This document shows, piece after piece, positions 10,701-20,166 of a DNA stretch of 64,000 nt (positions are counted from its first letter, which is position 1; every line of letters begins with the position of its first letter). The notes beneath the pieces are model-generated. The model was given only the letters and a program-made list of their open reading frames with translations, was not told the origin of the DNA and did no database searches. Both the position numbers and the translations under genes were made by a program. Source of the stretch: Paeniglutamicibacter sulfureus (lineage in GTDB: Bacteria; Actinomycetota; Actinomycetes; Actinomycetales; Micrococcaceae); the NCBI RefSeq assembly GCF_030512175.1, contig NZ_JAULBL010000002.1, positions 1,672,149 to 1,736,148 of the forward strand, given 5' to 3'.

Positions 10701-11862
10701 GGCCGGCGCGACGGTCTTCGCCGCAACCTGGGGAGTTCCGTTGCTGTTGCTCGGCACCGCCGCACTGGTGCTTCTTGCCTCGTTGCGCGGGGTCGAATTC
10801 ATGCATGCCCTGGCCGGAGCGTCGGGGAGCGAACCGCTGGACACCATGATCGGGCTGGGCGCGACCTTCGTCGTCCTGCTGGTCATGGCACTTTTCGGCG
10901 GCCGCTTTGGCGGCGAACCGGTGGAATTCTCGGCGGTGGCCAGGCGGGGTGCCGGCTGGGGCCCGGCCCACGCAGGGGTGCTGTTGACCGCTGGGTTGGC
11001 GGCACTGGGATGTGGCGGGCTGCTGGGGCAGGCCGACAATCTGGACCGGTACGTCTACGCCGGGGGAGCGATGCTGCTGGTGGCGGTCTTCGCCGCGGCG
11101 GCACTCGAGGTGCCGGCGCGCCTGCGGGAAACCGGATTCGAGGTGGCGGCCCTGGTGGCCGCCGCGGTCATCCACCGTTGGTGGTGGGTGGCGGTCGACG
11201 GGACGAGCGCCTTTGCCGCCACCTTCTATTGGGTCATCACCCTGGGACTGCTGGCCGTCTACGAGTTCTCGCGCAAGCGGGAGAGGGAAGCGACGGTGGT
11301 GCTGGGCGCCTCGGCCGCCCTGCTGTCGGTCGCGGGGCTGGGGACGATCCTTTCCTCCAATTTGGGCCAGCAGTTGTTGGTCTTGCTGGGCTTCACCATT
11401 CTGCTGGTGAGCGGCTTGCTCTCCAACCGCAAGATCTTCACGGTGTGGGGAGCCGTTGGGGTGGCCGTGGCGGTGCTCTGGTTCCTGCGCGGATTCACGT
11501 TCCTGTTGCTGCTGCTGGTTGCCGCGGGCCTCATTGCACTGGCCCTGTGGAAGCTGGGCAAGATGAACCGGGGCTCGCAATCCCCGCAAGCCCCGGCACC
11601 AGGGCAGCCGCCGATAGGTCCCGCCGGACCGATGGGGGAGTACCCGCAGGACCCCACAGCGCCATCGGGCGTCGCGGGGTGGTGGACGGAGCCGGGGAGG
11701 GTGGCCCCTGCGCCGACCCAATCCCCGGAACCCGGAACCCCGGCAGCCGATCAACAGCGGCAGGTGAACCGCCAGGGTCAGGGCCGGCTTGCCCCGCAAT
11801 CGGGTAGCGGCATGCCGTGGATGAAGCGGGGCAACCAGGACACCACCGATGAACCAGGTTGA
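7771..11862 (+). CDS. Giant polytopic membrane protein, unknown function
   Basis: 1363 residues. Layout: an N-terminal membrane anchor (about 2-22, ending GKRLP), an Ala/Pro-rich cytoplasmic-looking linker to about residue 128, then a very long series of hydrophobic segments from RNINITLYVAALLMV to about residue 1265 (probably well over 25 spans; not counted exactly), and a polar Pro/Gly/Gln-rich tail of about 100 residues. No nucleotide-binding, catalytic or transporter motif is visible. The start region of the multi-span part is loosely reminiscent of DUF2157/DUF2339-type proteins, but I cannot assign the family. GTGAAAGCGGG lies upstream of ATG 7771. It stands alone between the str and S10 operons. 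Long reverse-strand frames here are shadows. Confidence 0.8.
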   Translation: METFVLVVLAVLVFLAGFFLGKRLPTRDAIARNLTADASTERKRLAEAWQLGFEAATLAAEPVVPSSVPHREAGSPVGPEAEAVPDPAGAQPLAPGAASGPDPVNATAPMRTAAPDCVPPVPVDPRVRALRNINITLYVAALLMVASASLFIALALPAPAKVVGLGIVALGFYVTGLVMHAQSERLRPAAAAFTATGLALVPMTGLAHYLLLSQTPGASWFVTSVVGTAAFVYAAARLQSKVIAGLSTTFLVSIAYSGGAVLNRGLVYYFLFSMLLATAITLVGFLRPRWITNIYVQSFTVAHRYLVPATLLAAVLSAAVLEAADYAWLFAAAAVYYSVALVAAPAAERFRHLAAARAAGMLGLGAFLQVAEMSWTNIFRVMAAVLLVQFVLLAHRARIYSRMLRVHPRHVTVETWVLVAAAAMCTVLGAEALLRETAGPGVGPGLDLNWALALLVLAGLVAGAKPGGHYRWIPLGAAVFSFAEPTGGNLGRQGIVIAVAVLGTWMLARRATGSQRLLLRWAARAASIVAAAALLGFAAAGWVLGSGSAGNAGSGSGDPVALAGAIEVASMVGVILAVLVQAGWAVADLHKGTPVVAVARAEGTARIHALGESLVFAGSVACASATLWLLEVNTGVGGPADLDAAVVGWSTRFWLGSPWVLILMWLLLAVGLVGATLVLGHRRAASPAPETIAGGEPAAGSAGSPAAGVPAALMHLGGLIALGTGLGIGSDLNPSWLVELVAVFGLSYVGLRIVAGASVRTRVGYSVLAQVLFSGAAWHVAERFAMDGHGQYALLAFTIALGQSVRALLSRSSQAVKPGDPRSLLGVAALVLLLAIPAIYLAGATRGLDQASLLVQCLCLAVFAGVLVKTQAGKVPGFRYAFLPAALGFLGLVLTPALGADLRNGGWLPSALWGENTASTVLVLLVVGILAGELRALGGSEYRWVRAGVALMYWVALAGLQDRTEPGWQVVAGLLGAAGATVFAATWGVPLLLLGTAALVLLASLRGVEFMHALAGASGSEPLDTMIGLGATFVVLLVMALFGGRFGGEPVEFSAVARRGAGWGPAHAGVLLTAGLAALGCGGLLGQADNLDRYVYAGGAMLLVAVFAAAALEVPARLRETGFEVAALVAAAVIHRWWWVAVDGTSAFAATFYWVITLGLLAVYEFSRKREREATVVLGASAALLSVAGLGTILSSNLGQQLLVLLGFTILLVSGLLSNRKIFTVWGAVGVAVAVLWFLRGFTFLLLLLVAAGLIALALWKLGKMNRGSQSPQAPAPGQPPIGPAGPMGEYPQDPTAPSGVAGWWTEPGRVAPAPTQSPEPGTPAADQQRQVNRQGQGRLAPQSGSGMPWMKRGNQDTTDEPG

Positions 11863-11910
11863 CCGCCGGCCGGTGGTGACCGGCGCGTGGTCGGCGGTTA
11901 GGCTGGCAGC

Positions 11911-12039
11911 ATGAAGTTCTTGATCGTCATGCTCATCGTCGTCGTAGTCATCGTGGTCGTCATTCGACTGCGCAAGCAGTTCTCCCGGGAGATCGATCGT
12001 GTGAAGGACATCCGGCGGGCCCACCGCGACGACCAGTAG
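11911..12039 (+). CDS. Small single-span membrane protein, 42 residues
   Basis: ATG 11911 to TAG 12037-12039 encodes 42 residues: a hydrophobic N-terminal span (MKFLIVMLIVVVVIVVVI) followed by a strongly charged tail RLRKQFSREIDRVKDIRRA ending HRDDQ. This fits a type N-in/N-out anchor with a cytoplasmic helical tail. A weak AGG lies 8 bases before the start. It follows the giant membrane protein by 48 bases in the same direction, so the two may be cotranscribed. No family recognised. Coding is supported by the clear amphipathic design, not by homology. Confidence 0.5.
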   Translation: MKFLIVMLIVVVVIVVVIRLRKQFSREIDRVKDIRRAHRDDQ

Positions 12040-12592
12040 ACCGGTCGTCGCGGACCGGGCGACGTCGTGAGCTTGCCCACGCGCCGTTGCCGGGTCCCGA
12101 TGCCCGTGCGCGAAGTGCGCGCCGGAATTCCGGCAATTTTCGTTCCGCCGCAACAGCTATCGGAACCTGCACGTCCTCCCGCACTCCCGGCAACGGCCGG
12201 TAGGCGGAAGGAAGAGTTGGTGTTTGGGGCGGAAACCTGACACACTAGACAAGTTGTTCGTGAGCATTTCCATGCTTCGTGTCTGCTGGTCGGGAAACCG
12301 ACACCGGGGCACAGGGGTTTCAACCGAGATTGTGTCTCACCCGGGATAATGCCCGGGGCTGGGGAGCAATACAACCGAATTTTTTGGAAACATTGACAAT
12401 GTCCCCTGCGTATCCATCGGATTCGTATCGCTTTCAAACGCGACACGCCCGAGCGCGGGGGTCGGGCTTCGGCGGATTGAGGAACCCGGATTTATCCGGA
12501 TTCAGTTCGATGCGAGGCGTGCCGGTCCACTATTGGACCCGTAGGGCACAGTAACTGTACAGAGAGTGCTAATTAGAAAGAGGCATCACGCC
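12040..12592 (+). promoter_or_regulatory. rpsJ (S10 operon) promoter region and structured leader
   Basis: About 550 bp without a supported gene. A candidate promoter is TTTGGG (12223-12228), 17 bases, TAGACA (12246-12251). TTGACA at 12393-12398 is a second -35-like site without a good -10. The putative leader (about 340 nt) contains three hairpins: CCCGGG/CCCGGG near 12341-12356, GCCCGA/TCGGGC (12447-12467) and CCGGAT/ATCCGG (12486-12499). This leaves room for r-protein feedback control. A 91-codon open frame at 12279 has no family features and is not called. Confidence 0.45.
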
Positions 12593-12901
12593 ATGGCGGG
12601 ACAAAAAATCCGCATCCGGCTGAAGTCGTATGACCACGAGGTCATTGACGTTTCTGCCCGGAAGATCGTTGAGACGGTGACGCGCGCTGGCGCGACCGTA
12701 GTCGGCCCTGTGCCGCTGCCAACGGAAAAGAACGTGTACTGCGTTATCCGTTCGCCCCACAAGTACAAAGACAGCCGTGAGCACTTTGAAATGCGCACGC
12801 ACAAGCGTCTGATCGACATCATCGATCCGACCCCGAAGGCCGTAGATTCGCTGATGCGTCTTGACCTGCCGGCGGATGTCAACATCGAAATCAAGCTCTA
12901 G
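12593..12901 (+). CDS. rpsJ: 30S ribosomal protein S10
   Basis: 102 residues, the usual S10 length. S10 sits in the 30S head and, as NusE, also joins NusB in antitermination and couples NusG to the ribosome. The start [19 protein letters not shown] and the loop [19 protein letters not shown] are diagnostic. The frame is open upstream, but ATG 12593 matches the family start and AGAAAGAGG lies upstream (12576-12584). First gene of the S10 operon; rplC follows after 19 bases. Confidence 0.98.
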
Positions 12902-12920
12902 GGGAGGTGGCGAGAAAACT

Positions 12921-13571
12921 ATGACCGCAACCCGTAATGTCAAGGGACTGTTGGGCACGAAGCTCGGCATGACCCAGGTTTGGGACGAGAACAACAACCT
13001 CATCCCGGTAACCGTCGTACAGGCCGACAGCAATGTCGTCACTCAGCTGCGCAACGCCGAGCGTGATGGCTATGTAGCGGTTCAGATCGGCTACGGCCAG
13101 ATCGACCCGCGCAAGGTCACCAAGCCGCTGGCCGGCCACTTCGAAGCAGCCGGGGTCACCCCGCGCCGCCACGTCGTTGAGCTGCGCACTGCCGACGCCG
13201 ATTCCTACGCCGCAGGCCAGGAACTCACCGTCGAAATCTTCGCCGCCGGCCAGAAGGTCGACGTCGTTGGAACTTCCAAGGGTAAGGGCTTCGCCGGCGT
13301 TATGAAGCGCCACGGCTTCCACGGTGCTCCGGCATCGCACGGTGCTCACAAGAACCACCGTAAGCCGGGCTCCATCGGCGGCGCATCGACCCCGGGCCGT
13401 GTGTTCCAGGGCCAGAAGATGGCCGGTCGCATGGGCGCCGAGCGCGTCACCACGCAGAACCTCACCGTTCACGCAGTGGATGCCGAGAAGAACCTCCTGC
13501 TGATCAAGGGTGCCGTTCCCGGCGCCCGCGGCCGCGTCGTTCTCGTGCGCACCGCTGTGAAGGGAGCATAA
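12921..13571 (+). CDS. rplC: 50S ribosomal protein L3
   Basis: 216 residues. L3 binds the 3' part of 23S rRNA early in assembly and sends a loop toward the peptidyl-transferase centre. The start region [17 protein letters not shown] and the central loop with [30 protein letters not shown] and GRMGAERVT are typical. ATG 12921 is chosen over an out-of-family upstream extension; GGGGAGGTGG (12901-12910) provides the ribosome-binding site. It precedes rplD by four bases. Confidence 0.98.
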   Translation: MTATRNVKGLLGTKLGMTQVWDENNNLIPVTVVQADSNVVTQLRNAERDGYVAVQIGYGQIDPRKVTKPLAGHFEAAGVTPRRHVVELRTADADSYAAGQELTVEIFAAGQKVDVVGTSKGKGFAGVMKRHGFHGAPASHGAHKNHRKPGSIGGASTPGRVFQGQKMAGRMGAERVTTQNLTVHAVDAEKNLLLIKGAVPGARGRVVLVRTAVKGA

Positions 13572-13575
13572 CTAA

Positions 13576-14178
13576 ATGTCTAACGCACTCACCGTCGAGT
13601 TCCCTTCGGAGATCTTCGACGTTCAGACCAACGTTCCGCTGCTGCACCAGGTCGTCGTGGCCCAGCTGGCAGCTGCTCGCCAGGGTACGCACAAGACCAA
13701 GAACCGCGCCGAGGTTTCCGGTGCCGGTCGCAAGCCGTTCAAGCAGAAGGGCACCGGCCGCGCCCGTCAGGGTTCAATCCGTGCTCCTCACATGACCGGC
13801 GGTGGCGTTGTCCACGGTCCGACTCCTCGCGATTACAGCCAGCGCACCCCCAAGAAGATGAAGGCTGCTGCACTGCGCGGCGCCCTGTCTGACCGCGCTC
13901 GCAACAACCGCATTCACGTCATTGAAGCCCTGGTCGAAGGCACCACGCCGAACACCAAGGCCGCACTGGCCACCCTGCGCGCTCTGTCCGAGCGCAAGAA
14001 CCTGCTCGTAGTCATCGAGCGCGCCAACGATGTTGCGGCCCTTTCGGTCCGTAACCTCCCCGAGGTCCACGTCCTGTACGTAGACCAGCTCAACACTTAC
14101 GATGTGCTGGTTTCCGACGACGTTGTCTTCACCAAGGCCGCTTTTGATGCCCTGGTCCAGAAGGAGGAAGCCAAATGA
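13576..14178 (+). CDS. rplD: 50S ribosomal protein L4
   Basis: 200 residues. L4 lines the peptide exit tunnel with an extended loop, here [20 protein letters not shown] and [16 protein letters not shown]. In E. coli it is also the feedback regulator of the S10 operon by acting on the rpsJ leader; whether the structured leader upstream of rpsJ here serves that is unknown. It ends ATGA-overlapped with rplW (14175-14178), giving translational coupling. Reverse-strand frames across it are shadows. Confidence 0.97.
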   Translation: MSNALTVEFPSEIFDVQTNVPLLHQVVVAQLAAARQGTHKTKNRAEVSGAGRKPFKQKGTGRARQGSIRAPHMTGGGVVHGPTPRDYSQRTPKKMKAAALRGALSDRARNNRIHVIEALVEGTTPNTKAALATLRALSERKNLLVVIERANDVAALSVRNLPEVHVLYVDQLNTYDVLVSDDVVFTKAAFDALVQKEEAK

Positions 14179-14477
14179 GCACCTTCTCTAAGGCTCCGCA
14201 CGATGTGGTCATCGCACCCGTCGTTTCGGAAAAGAGCTACGGTCTGATCGACGAAGGCAAGTACACCTTCCTGGTTGACCCGCGTTCGAACAAGTCGGAA
14301 ATCAAGAACGCCGTGGAAGCCATCTTCTCGGTCAAGGTTGACTCCGTAAACACCCTCAATCGTGCCGGCAAGCGCAAGCGCACCAAGTTCGGATGGGGGA
14401 CGCGCAAGGCTACCAAGCGTGCGATCGTCTCCCTGAAGGAAGGCTCGATTGACATCTTCGGCGGTCCGCTTTCCTAA
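14175..14477 (+). CDS. rplW: 50S ribosomal protein L23
   Basis: 100 residues. L23 sits at the tunnel exit and docks trigger factor and SRP. The motifs [37 protein letters not shown] and [21 protein letters not shown] are characteristic. The start overlaps the rplD stop by four bases. rplB follows after 30 bases with its own GAGGAAT ribosome-binding site. Confidence 0.97.
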   Translation: MSTFSKAPHDVVIAPVVSEKSYGLIDEGKYTFLVDPRSNKSEIKNAVEAIFSVKVDSVNTLNRAGKRKRTKFGWGTRKATKRAIVSLKEGSIDIFGGPLS

Positions 14478-14507
14478 GCGGAGACCACTTTAACGAGGAA
14501 TTAAACT

Positions 14508-15347
<840 letters not shown>

Positions 15348-15359
15348 GAGCCTGGAAAC

Positions 15360-15641
15360 ATGCCACGCAGCCTGAAGAAAGGCCCCTTCGTCGATCAGCA
15401 CCTGTTTGTCAAGGTAGCTGCTGAGAACGAAAAGGGCACCAAGAACGTCATTAAGACGTGGTCCCGCCGTTCGATGATCATCCCCGACATGCTCGGGCAC
15501 ACGATCGCCGTACATGACGGACGTAAGCACATCCCCGTGTTTGTCACCGAGTCGATGGTCGGGCACAAGCTCGGCGAGTTCAGCCCGACCCGGACGTTCC
15601 GCAGCCACGTGAAGGACGACAAGAAGGGCAAGCGCCGCTAA
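15360..15641 (+). CDS. rpsS: 30S ribosomal protein S19
   Basis: 93 residues. S19 lies in the 30S head beside S13 and contacts A-site tRNA and the subunit bridge. The start [15 protein letters not shown], the [22 protein letters not shown] segment (split here for length) and [16 protein letters not shown] are diagnostic. Located between rplB and rplV as in nearly all bacteria; GGAGCCTGGAAAC precedes the ATG. Confidence 0.97.
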   Translation: MPRSLKKGPFVDQHLFVKVAAENEKGTKNVIKTWSRRSMIIPDMLGHTIAVHDGRKHIPVFVTESMVGHKLGEFSPTRTFRSHVKDDKKGKRR

Positions 15642-15698
15642 CCCGCAAGGGTTTAGCGAGTGCTTAGCACTTCTTCGAGAGACGAGAGAAGGAAAGCA

Positions 15699-16064
15699 AT
15701 GGAAGCCAAGGCAATTGCGCGCCATATCCGCGTGACGCCTATGAAGGCCCGGCGCGTCGTCAACCTTGTTCGTGGCAAGCAGACGAACGAAGCACTGGCG
15801 ATCCTGAAGTTTGCCCCGCAGGCAGCTTCAGAGCCAGTGTTCAAGGTTGTAGCATCGGCAGTGGCTAACGCCCGTGCCGCCGCAGACCGCGAGGGTGTCG
15901 CGTTCAACGAAGACGAGCTGTTCATCAGCGAAGCGTTTGTTGACGAGGGTCCGACCATGAAGCGGTTCCAGCCGCGTGCTCAGGGTCGGGCATACCAGAT
16001 CAAGAAGCGCACGAGCCACATCACTGTGGTCGTCGCAACCCCTAAGAAGGGTGGGGAAGAGTAA
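15699..16064 (+). CDS. rplV: 50S ribosomal protein L22
   Basis: 121 residues. L22 spans the large subunit and lines the exit tunnel with its long beta-hairpin, a macrolide-resistance site. ATG 15699 ([19 protein letters not shown]) is chosen over an open extension to 15660 because AGAGAAGGAAAG lies just upstream and the family begins here. [15 protein letters not shown] and the hairpin tip [19 protein letters not shown] are recognisable. Its TAA is immediately followed by the rpsC ATG. Confidence 0.97.
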   Translation: MEAKAIARHIRVTPMKARRVVNLVRGKQTNEALAILKFAPQAASEPVFKVVASAVANARAAADREGVAFNEDELFISEAFVDEGPTMKRFQPRAQGRAYQIKKRTSHITVVVATPKKGGEE

Positions 16065-16895
16065 ATGGGACAGAAGGTTAACCCGCATGGGTTCCGACTC
16101 GGTATCACTACCGACCATGTTTCGCACTGGTTCGCCGACAGCACCAAGGTCGGACAGCGTTACAAGGACTTCGTAAAAGAAGACATCCGTATCCGCGAAC
16201 TGATGACCGTTGGCATGGAGCGCGCCGGCATCGCCCGCGTGGAGATCGAGCGTACTCGTGACCGTGTTCGTGTGGATATCCACACCGCACGTCCGGGCAT
16301 CGTTATCGGTCGCCGCGGCGCCGAAGCCGATCGCATCCGCGGCGAGCTCGAAAAGCTCACCGCAAAGCAGGTTCAGCTGAACATCCTCGAGGTCAAGAAC
16401 CCCGAGATCGAAGCCCAGCTTGTTGCCCAGGGCATTGCCGAGCAGCTTGCTTCGCGTGTGGCTTTCCGCCGCGCGATGAAGAAGGCCATGCAGTCGGCAA
16501 TGCGCGCAGGTGCCAAGGGCATCCGCGTGCAGTGCTCCGGTCGTCTTGGCGGTGCAGAAATGTCCCGCAAGGAGTTCTACCGCGAAGGCCGTGTGCCGCT
16601 GCACACCCTGCGTGCGAACATCGACTACGGCAAGTTCGAAGCCAAGACCACCTTCGGCCGCATTGGCGTGAAGGTCTGGATCTACAAGGGCGACGTAACG
16701 TCGAAGGAACTGGCAGCCCAGGCTGCTGCAGCTCCGGCCCGCGGCCGTGGCGATCGTCCGGGTGGACGTCCGGGTGGACGTCCCGAAGGTGGCGAGCGTC
16801 GTCGTCGCCCCGAGCGCAACGCCGCTCCAGGTGCAGAAGCAGCTCCGGCTGTTGAGGCTCCTGCAGCAGCAGTTGCAGAAGGAGGACAGGCTTAA
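16065..16895 (+). CDS. rpsC: 30S ribosomal protein S3 with Arg/Gly/Ala-rich C-terminal extension
   Basis: 276 residues. S3 forms part of the mRNA entry channel and helicase site. The N-terminal KH domain has the [18 protein letters not shown] core (about 63-83), and the C-terminal S3 domain contains [18 protein letters not shown] and [16 protein letters not shown]. Beyond about residue 220 is a low-complexity tail, first Arg/Gly-rich ([18 protein letters not shown]), then Ala/Pro/Glu-rich, as in many actinobacteria. The start codon abuts the rplV stop, and the stop abuts the rplP start. Confidence 0.98.
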   Translation: MGQKVNPHGFRLGITTDHVSHWFADSTKVGQRYKDFVKEDIRIRELMTVGMERAGIARVEIERTRDRVRVDIHTARPGIVIGRRGAEADRIRGELEKLTAKQVQLNILEVKNPEIEAQLVAQGIAEQLASRVAFRRAMKKAMQSAMRAGAKGIRVQCSGRLGGAEMSRKEFYREGRVPLHTLRANIDYGKFEAKTTFGRIGVKVWIYKGDVTSKELAAQAAAAPARGRGDRPGGRPGGRPEGGERRRRPERNAAPGAEAAPAVEAPAAAVAEGGQA

Positions 16896-17312
16896 ATGCT
16901 TATCCCACGCCGAGTAAAGTACCGCAAGCAGCACCACCCCAATCGGAGTGGCGCAGCTTCGGGCGGTACCACGGTAGCCTTCGGTGAGTACGGTATCCAG
17001 GCCCTTACACCGGCCTACGTTACCAACCGCCAGATCGAGGCAGCTCGTATCGCAATGACCCGCCACATCAAGCGTGGCGGTAAGGTCTGGATCAACATTT
17101 ATCCGGACCGTCCGCTGACCAAGAAGCCTGCCGAAACCCGCATGGGTTCCGGTAAGGGTTCGCCGGAATGGTGGGTCGCAAACGTAAAGCCGGGACGGGT
17201 TCTCTTCGAACTCTCCGGCGTCAGTGATGAGGTAGCACGCGAGGCATTGCGCCTGGCAATCCACAAGCTGCCGTTGAAGGCACGCATTGTGCGTCGCGAA
17301 GGTGGTGAATAA
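16896..17312 (+). CDS. rplP: 50S ribosomal protein L16
   Basis: 138 residues. L16 organises the A-site tRNA pocket of the large subunit and is added late in assembly. The start [19 protein letters not shown], the central RAARI-like segment ([19 protein letters not shown]) and [19 protein letters not shown] are typical. No gap separates it from rpsC, and three bases separate it from rpmC, so the block is tightly coupled. Confidence 0.97.
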   Translation: MLIPRRVKYRKQHHPNRSGAASGGTTVAFGEYGIQALTPAYVTNRQIEAARIAMTRHIKRGGKVWINIYPDRPLTKKPAETRMGSGKGSPEWWVANVKPGRVLFELSGVSDEVAREALRLAIHKLPLKARIVRREGGE

Positions 17313-17315
17313 GGA

Positions 17316-17627
17316 ATGGCAATCGGATCCAAGGATCTAGCAACCGAAGCACTGGACGGCTTTGATAACGCCCGTCTGGTCGAGGAGCTCAAGAAGGCCA
17401 AGGAGGAGTTGTTCAACCTCCGTTTCCAGTCGGCCACCGGTCAGCTCGAATCGCACGGCAACCTGAAGTCTGTCAAGCGCGACATCGCACGTATCTACAC
17501 GGTACTTCGCGAACGCGAGCTGGGCATTCGTGCAGATGTTGTTGTCCCGGTAGAAGAAGCCAAGAAGACCAAGAAGTCTTCCAAGAAGGCCGAAGCTACC
17601 GAAGAAGCAACTGAGGAAGCCAAGTAA
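17316..17627 (+). CDS. rpmC: 50S ribosomal protein L29, extended C-terminus
   Basis: 103 residues. L29 is a two-helix protein at the tunnel exit beside L23. The core [20 protein letters not shown] and [18 protein letters not shown] is complete by about residue 72. The remaining residues form a Lys/Glu/Ala-rich tail ([19 protein letters not shown]), making the protein longer than the 63-80 residues common elsewhere. Its stop overlaps the rpsQ start by one base (TAATG). Confidence 0.97.
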   Translation: MAIGSKDLATEALDGFDNARLVEELKKAKEELFNLRFQSATGQLESHGNLKSVKRDIARIYTVLRERELGIRADVVVPVEEAKKTKKSSKKAEATEEATEEAK

Positions 17628-17914
17628 TGAGCGAGAAGGAGAACGTCGTGGATGCAGCTTCAGAGCGCAACGACCGCAAGACCCTCCGCGGGTACGTGGT
17701 TTCCGACAAGATGCAGAAGACCATCGTCGTTGACGTCGAGGACCGTGTAAAGCACGCCCTCTACGGCAAGGTCATGCGTCGCAACAAGAACGTCAAGGCT
17801 CACGACGAAGAGAACAGCGCCGGTATCGGCGACCTCGTTCTCATCGCCGAGACCCGCCCGCTGTCTGCTGACAAGCGTTGGCGCCTCGTGGAAATCCTCG
17901 AAAAGGCCAAGTAA
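17627..17914 (+). CDS. rpsQ: 30S ribosomal protein S17
   Basis: 95 residues. S17 is an early-binding OB-fold protein of the 30S body. The N-terminal 18 residues are an extra acidic/polar stretch; the family core begins at [19 protein letters not shown] and continues with [18 protein letters not shown] and [17 protein letters not shown]. The start overlaps the rpmC stop. Last gene of the S10 operon, followed by a terminator, which separates S10 from spc in this organism. Confidence 0.97.
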   Translation: MSEKENVVDAASERNDRKTLRGYVVSDKMQKTIVVDVEDRVKHALYGKVMRRNKNVKAHDEENSAGIGDLVLIAETRPLSADKRWRLVEILEKAK

Positions 17915-17954
17915 GCCCTTTCGCTGGTTTTCACTCTGACGTGAACCAAGCAAG

Positions 17955-18000
17955 ACACCCCGGTACCGCTGGATCTATCCAGCCGGTGCCGGGGTGTTTT
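17955..18000 (+). terminator. Intrinsic terminator after rpsQ
   Basis: ACACCCCGG.ACCGCTGG pairs with CCAGCCGGT.CCGGGGTGT around ATCTAT, followed by TTTT. Ends the S10 operon. Confidence 0.9.
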
Positions 18001-18089
18001 GCGTTTCCCCGCAACTACCGCCGGTAGCATGGGTGCCTTGGCGCGAACCGAACCGGTTCCGCGGGACAGGCAACGGGGGCGGGGCACCG

Positions 18090-19082
18090 GTGGGAAGCAC
18101 TCGAAGGGCAAACCCGGCAAGGATGCGGAGACCGCTGGCCCTGCGCCTGGTTCCGGTGCTGGTTCCCGGAGTTTTCCTGGCCGCGCTGCCGCACCTCTCC
18201 TTGGGTCCTTTCAGGATCCTGGCGGTGTTGCAGGCACTGCTGCCGCTGTGGTGCGTGGCCGCCCTGCTCGTCTTCCTCTTCCTGGCGTTGCGCCGCGCCT
18301 TCGTTCCCGCCGCGGTGTTGCTGGTCCTTGCCGCTGCCTCGCTGGCACCGGTCATGGCGCCCGTCGTGGGGTCGGTGACCGGGACGAGGTGCACGCCGGG
18401 GGAGCAGGTGCGCGTGCTTTCGCTGAACGCCGAGCACGGACGCGCCGACACGTCCTCGCTGGCCGAGGTGATCCGCGGTTCGGCCCCGGATGTGCTGGTG
18501 CTTGTCGAGTCCAGCGAACCGATGCTCACGGCGCTTGCAGCAGGGTTCCCCACATGGGAATACACGCACCGGACGGGAAAAGTGGTCACGGGCGGAAGCG
18601 TGGACACCGTGATCCTCTCCAGGCACCCGCTGCAGGAAGAGGCAGCGGCGGCGCTCCAATCGAACGGTGCGCTCTTCGACGTTCCCGTGGCCGTCATCGC
18701 ACATCCGCTGGCAGGTCCCATCCGGGTCGCCGGTGTCCATCCGGCGCCGCCGACCTACTCGCCGTCCTCCTGGGCAGGCACCCTGCAAGAGCTCGGGTCC
18801 TGGAAGCATGAACAGAACGGAATGCCGCTGGTGATGGCGGGGGACTTCAACGCCACGGCCGCGCACCCGCAATTCCGGGCACTTGCAGCCGGCCTCGTGG
18901 AAGCCTCCCCGAGGTTCGGACCATGGGCGGGGGCCACCTGGCCCGCCGACATGGGCCTGCCCGCGTTCGCGGGGATCGACCATGTCCTGGTTCGCGGTCT
19001 GGCGGTGCTCGACTCCGAGCGTTTCTCGGTGCCCGGCACCGACCACCACGGGATCGTGGTGCACCTGGCTTCCTGCCGATGA
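18090..19082 (+). CDS. Membrane-anchored endonuclease/exonuclease/phosphatase family protein
   Basis: 330 residues from GTG 18090, which has GGGGGCGGGG five bases upstream; ATG 18123 is the alternative (319 residues). Three hydrophobic segments (about 18-36, 41-67, 70-94) precede an extracytoplasmic-looking catalytic domain with the EEP fold motifs: LSLNAEHG (Asn113), VESSE (Glu140), the HPAPP strand, GDFNAT, IDHVL and the final GTDHHGIV His. The family cleaves phosphodiesters of lipids, nucleic acids or sugars; the substrate here is unknown. It sits alone between the S10 terminator and the rplN promoter, on the same strand as the r-protein genes. Confidence 0.88.
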   Translation: MGSTRRANPARMRRPLALRLVPVLVPGVFLAALPHLSLGPFRILAVLQALLPLWCVAALLVFLFLALRRAFVPAAVLLVLAAASLAPVMAPVVGSVTGTRCTPGEQVRVLSLNAEHGRADTSSLAEVIRGSAPDVLVLVESSEPMLTALAAGFPTWEYTHRTGKVVTGGSVDTVILSRHPLQEEAAAALQSNGALFDVPVAVIAHPLAGPIRVAGVHPAPPTYSPSSWAGTLQELGSWKHEQNGMPLVMAGDFNATAAHPQFRALAAGLVEASPRFGPWAGATWPADMGLPAFAGIDHVLVRGLAVLDSERFSVPGTDHHGIVVHLASCR

Positions 19083-19450
19083 CCGACGGCCCCAAACGGC
19101 GCGGAATTCCGGGGGGCGTGTGTGACCAAGGACCACCCGCGGGCACATAGCATACGGTTTCGGGATCGTGCATCCGTGCGGTAGACTTTATTTTCTGTGC
19201 GCGTTGTGTATGGGGACTATCCACCTCCTTCATGACGCATAGTGCGGCCGGAGGGTTTTTTACGGGCCCGAAAGTCGTGCGGCATAGCTCTGAGCCTAAG
19301 CCTCGGCCCTGCTTCCCCAGCTTCACATGTTTTCGCCCTTGGGCGTTGTGCATCGTGGTGTTTGGAGGTGGGGGTAAGCAGAAGCTGAGATGGACCATAT
19401 CCGTTCCGCAAGGCTCCCTAGGAGAACCAGCGAGACGACAGGAGTAAAAA
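19083..19450 (+). promoter_or_regulatory. Candidate spc operon promoter and leader (upstream of rplN)
   Basis: No gene seen in these 368 bases. A plausible promoter is TTTCGG (19158-19163), 18 bases, TAGACT (19182-19187), giving a leader of about 255 nt to the rplN GTG. The TAGACT -10 matches those proposed for rplM and tuf. Confidence 0.45.
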
Positions 19451-19819
19451 GTGATTCAGCAGGAATCGCGACTGAAGATTGCCGACAACACCGGTGCTAA
19501 GGAAATCCTTACCATTCGTGTTCTCGGTGGATCTGGCCGTCGCTATGCAGGCATCGGCGACGTAATCGTCGCCACCGTCAAGGATGCAATCCCGGGCGGA
19601 AACGTAAAGAAGGGTGACGTCGTCAAGGCTGTCATCGTTCGCACCAAGAAGGAACGTCGACGCGTCGACGGTTCCTACATCAAGTTCGACGAGAACGCAG
19701 CTGTCATCCTCAAGGCTGACGGTGAGCCCCGCGGTACCCGTATTTTCGGTCCGGTGGGTCGTGAACTTCGCGATAAGAAGTTCATGAAGATCGTTTCCCT
19801 GGCTCCGGAGGTACTGTAA
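19451..19819 (+). CDS. rplN: 50S ribosomal protein L14
   Basis: 122 residues, exact family length. L14 forms intersubunit bridge B8 and is the binding site of RsfS. The start [19 protein letters not shown], the loop [21 protein letters not shown] and [10 protein letters not shown] are typical. GTG 19451 follows GACAGGAG. First gene of the spc operon, two bases before rplX. Confidence 0.98.
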   Translation: MIQQESRLKIADNTGAKEILTIRVLGGSGRRYAGIGDVIVATVKDAIPGGNVKKGDVVKAVIVRTKKERRRVDGSYIKFDENAAVILKADGEPRGTRIFGPVGRELRDKKFMKIVSLAPEVL

Positions 19820-19821
19820 CC

Positions 19822-20166
19822 ATGGGTGCAAAGATTAAGAAGGGTGACCTCGTTCAGGTCATCGCCGGTTCCGACCGCAACAAGCAGGGCAAGGTGCTGA
19901 AGGTATTCCCCGCAGCACAGCGCGTGCTTGTTGAGGGTGTCAACCGCGTCACCAAGCACACCAAGGCCGGCCAGACCGAGCGTGGCACGCAGACCGGTGG
20001 CATTGAGGTCGTTGAGGCCCCGATGCACATCTCGAATGTCGCAATCGTTGACCCGGAAACCAAGAAGCCGACCCGCGTTGGCTTCCGCGAGGAAACCGTG
20101 GAGAAGAACGGCGTGTCCAAGACCGTCCGTGTTCGCTTCGCCAAGTCTTCCGGAAAGGCACTGTAA
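19822..20166 (+). CDS. rplX: 50S ribosomal protein L24
   Basis: 114 residues. L24 initiates 50S assembly and sits at the tunnel exit. The KOW motif is clear near the N-terminus ([20 protein letters not shown]), followed by [19 protein letters not shown] and the tail [13 protein letters not shown]. Its stop overlaps the rplE start (TAATG), so they are coupled. Confidence 0.97.
   Translation: MGAKIKKGDLVQVIAGSDRNKQGKVLKVFPAAQRVLVEGVNRVTKHTKAGQTERGTQTGGIEVVEAPMHISNVAIVDPETKKPTRVGFREETVEKNGVSKTVRVRFAKSSGKAL

Noticed and set aside
9880-12153. 757-residue minus-strand frame under the giant membrane protein
   Set aside because: Arg/Gln/His-rich composition with no domain pattern; antisense shadow.
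12393-12416. TTGACA with TATCCA as an rpsJ promoter
   Set aside because: The spacing is only 12 bases and no other -10 lies at 16-18 bases; the upstream TTTGGG/TAGACA pair fits better.
12279-12554. 91-codon frame before rpsJ
   Set aside because: Lies in the hairpin-rich leader, no ribosome-binding site or family; more likely untranslated.
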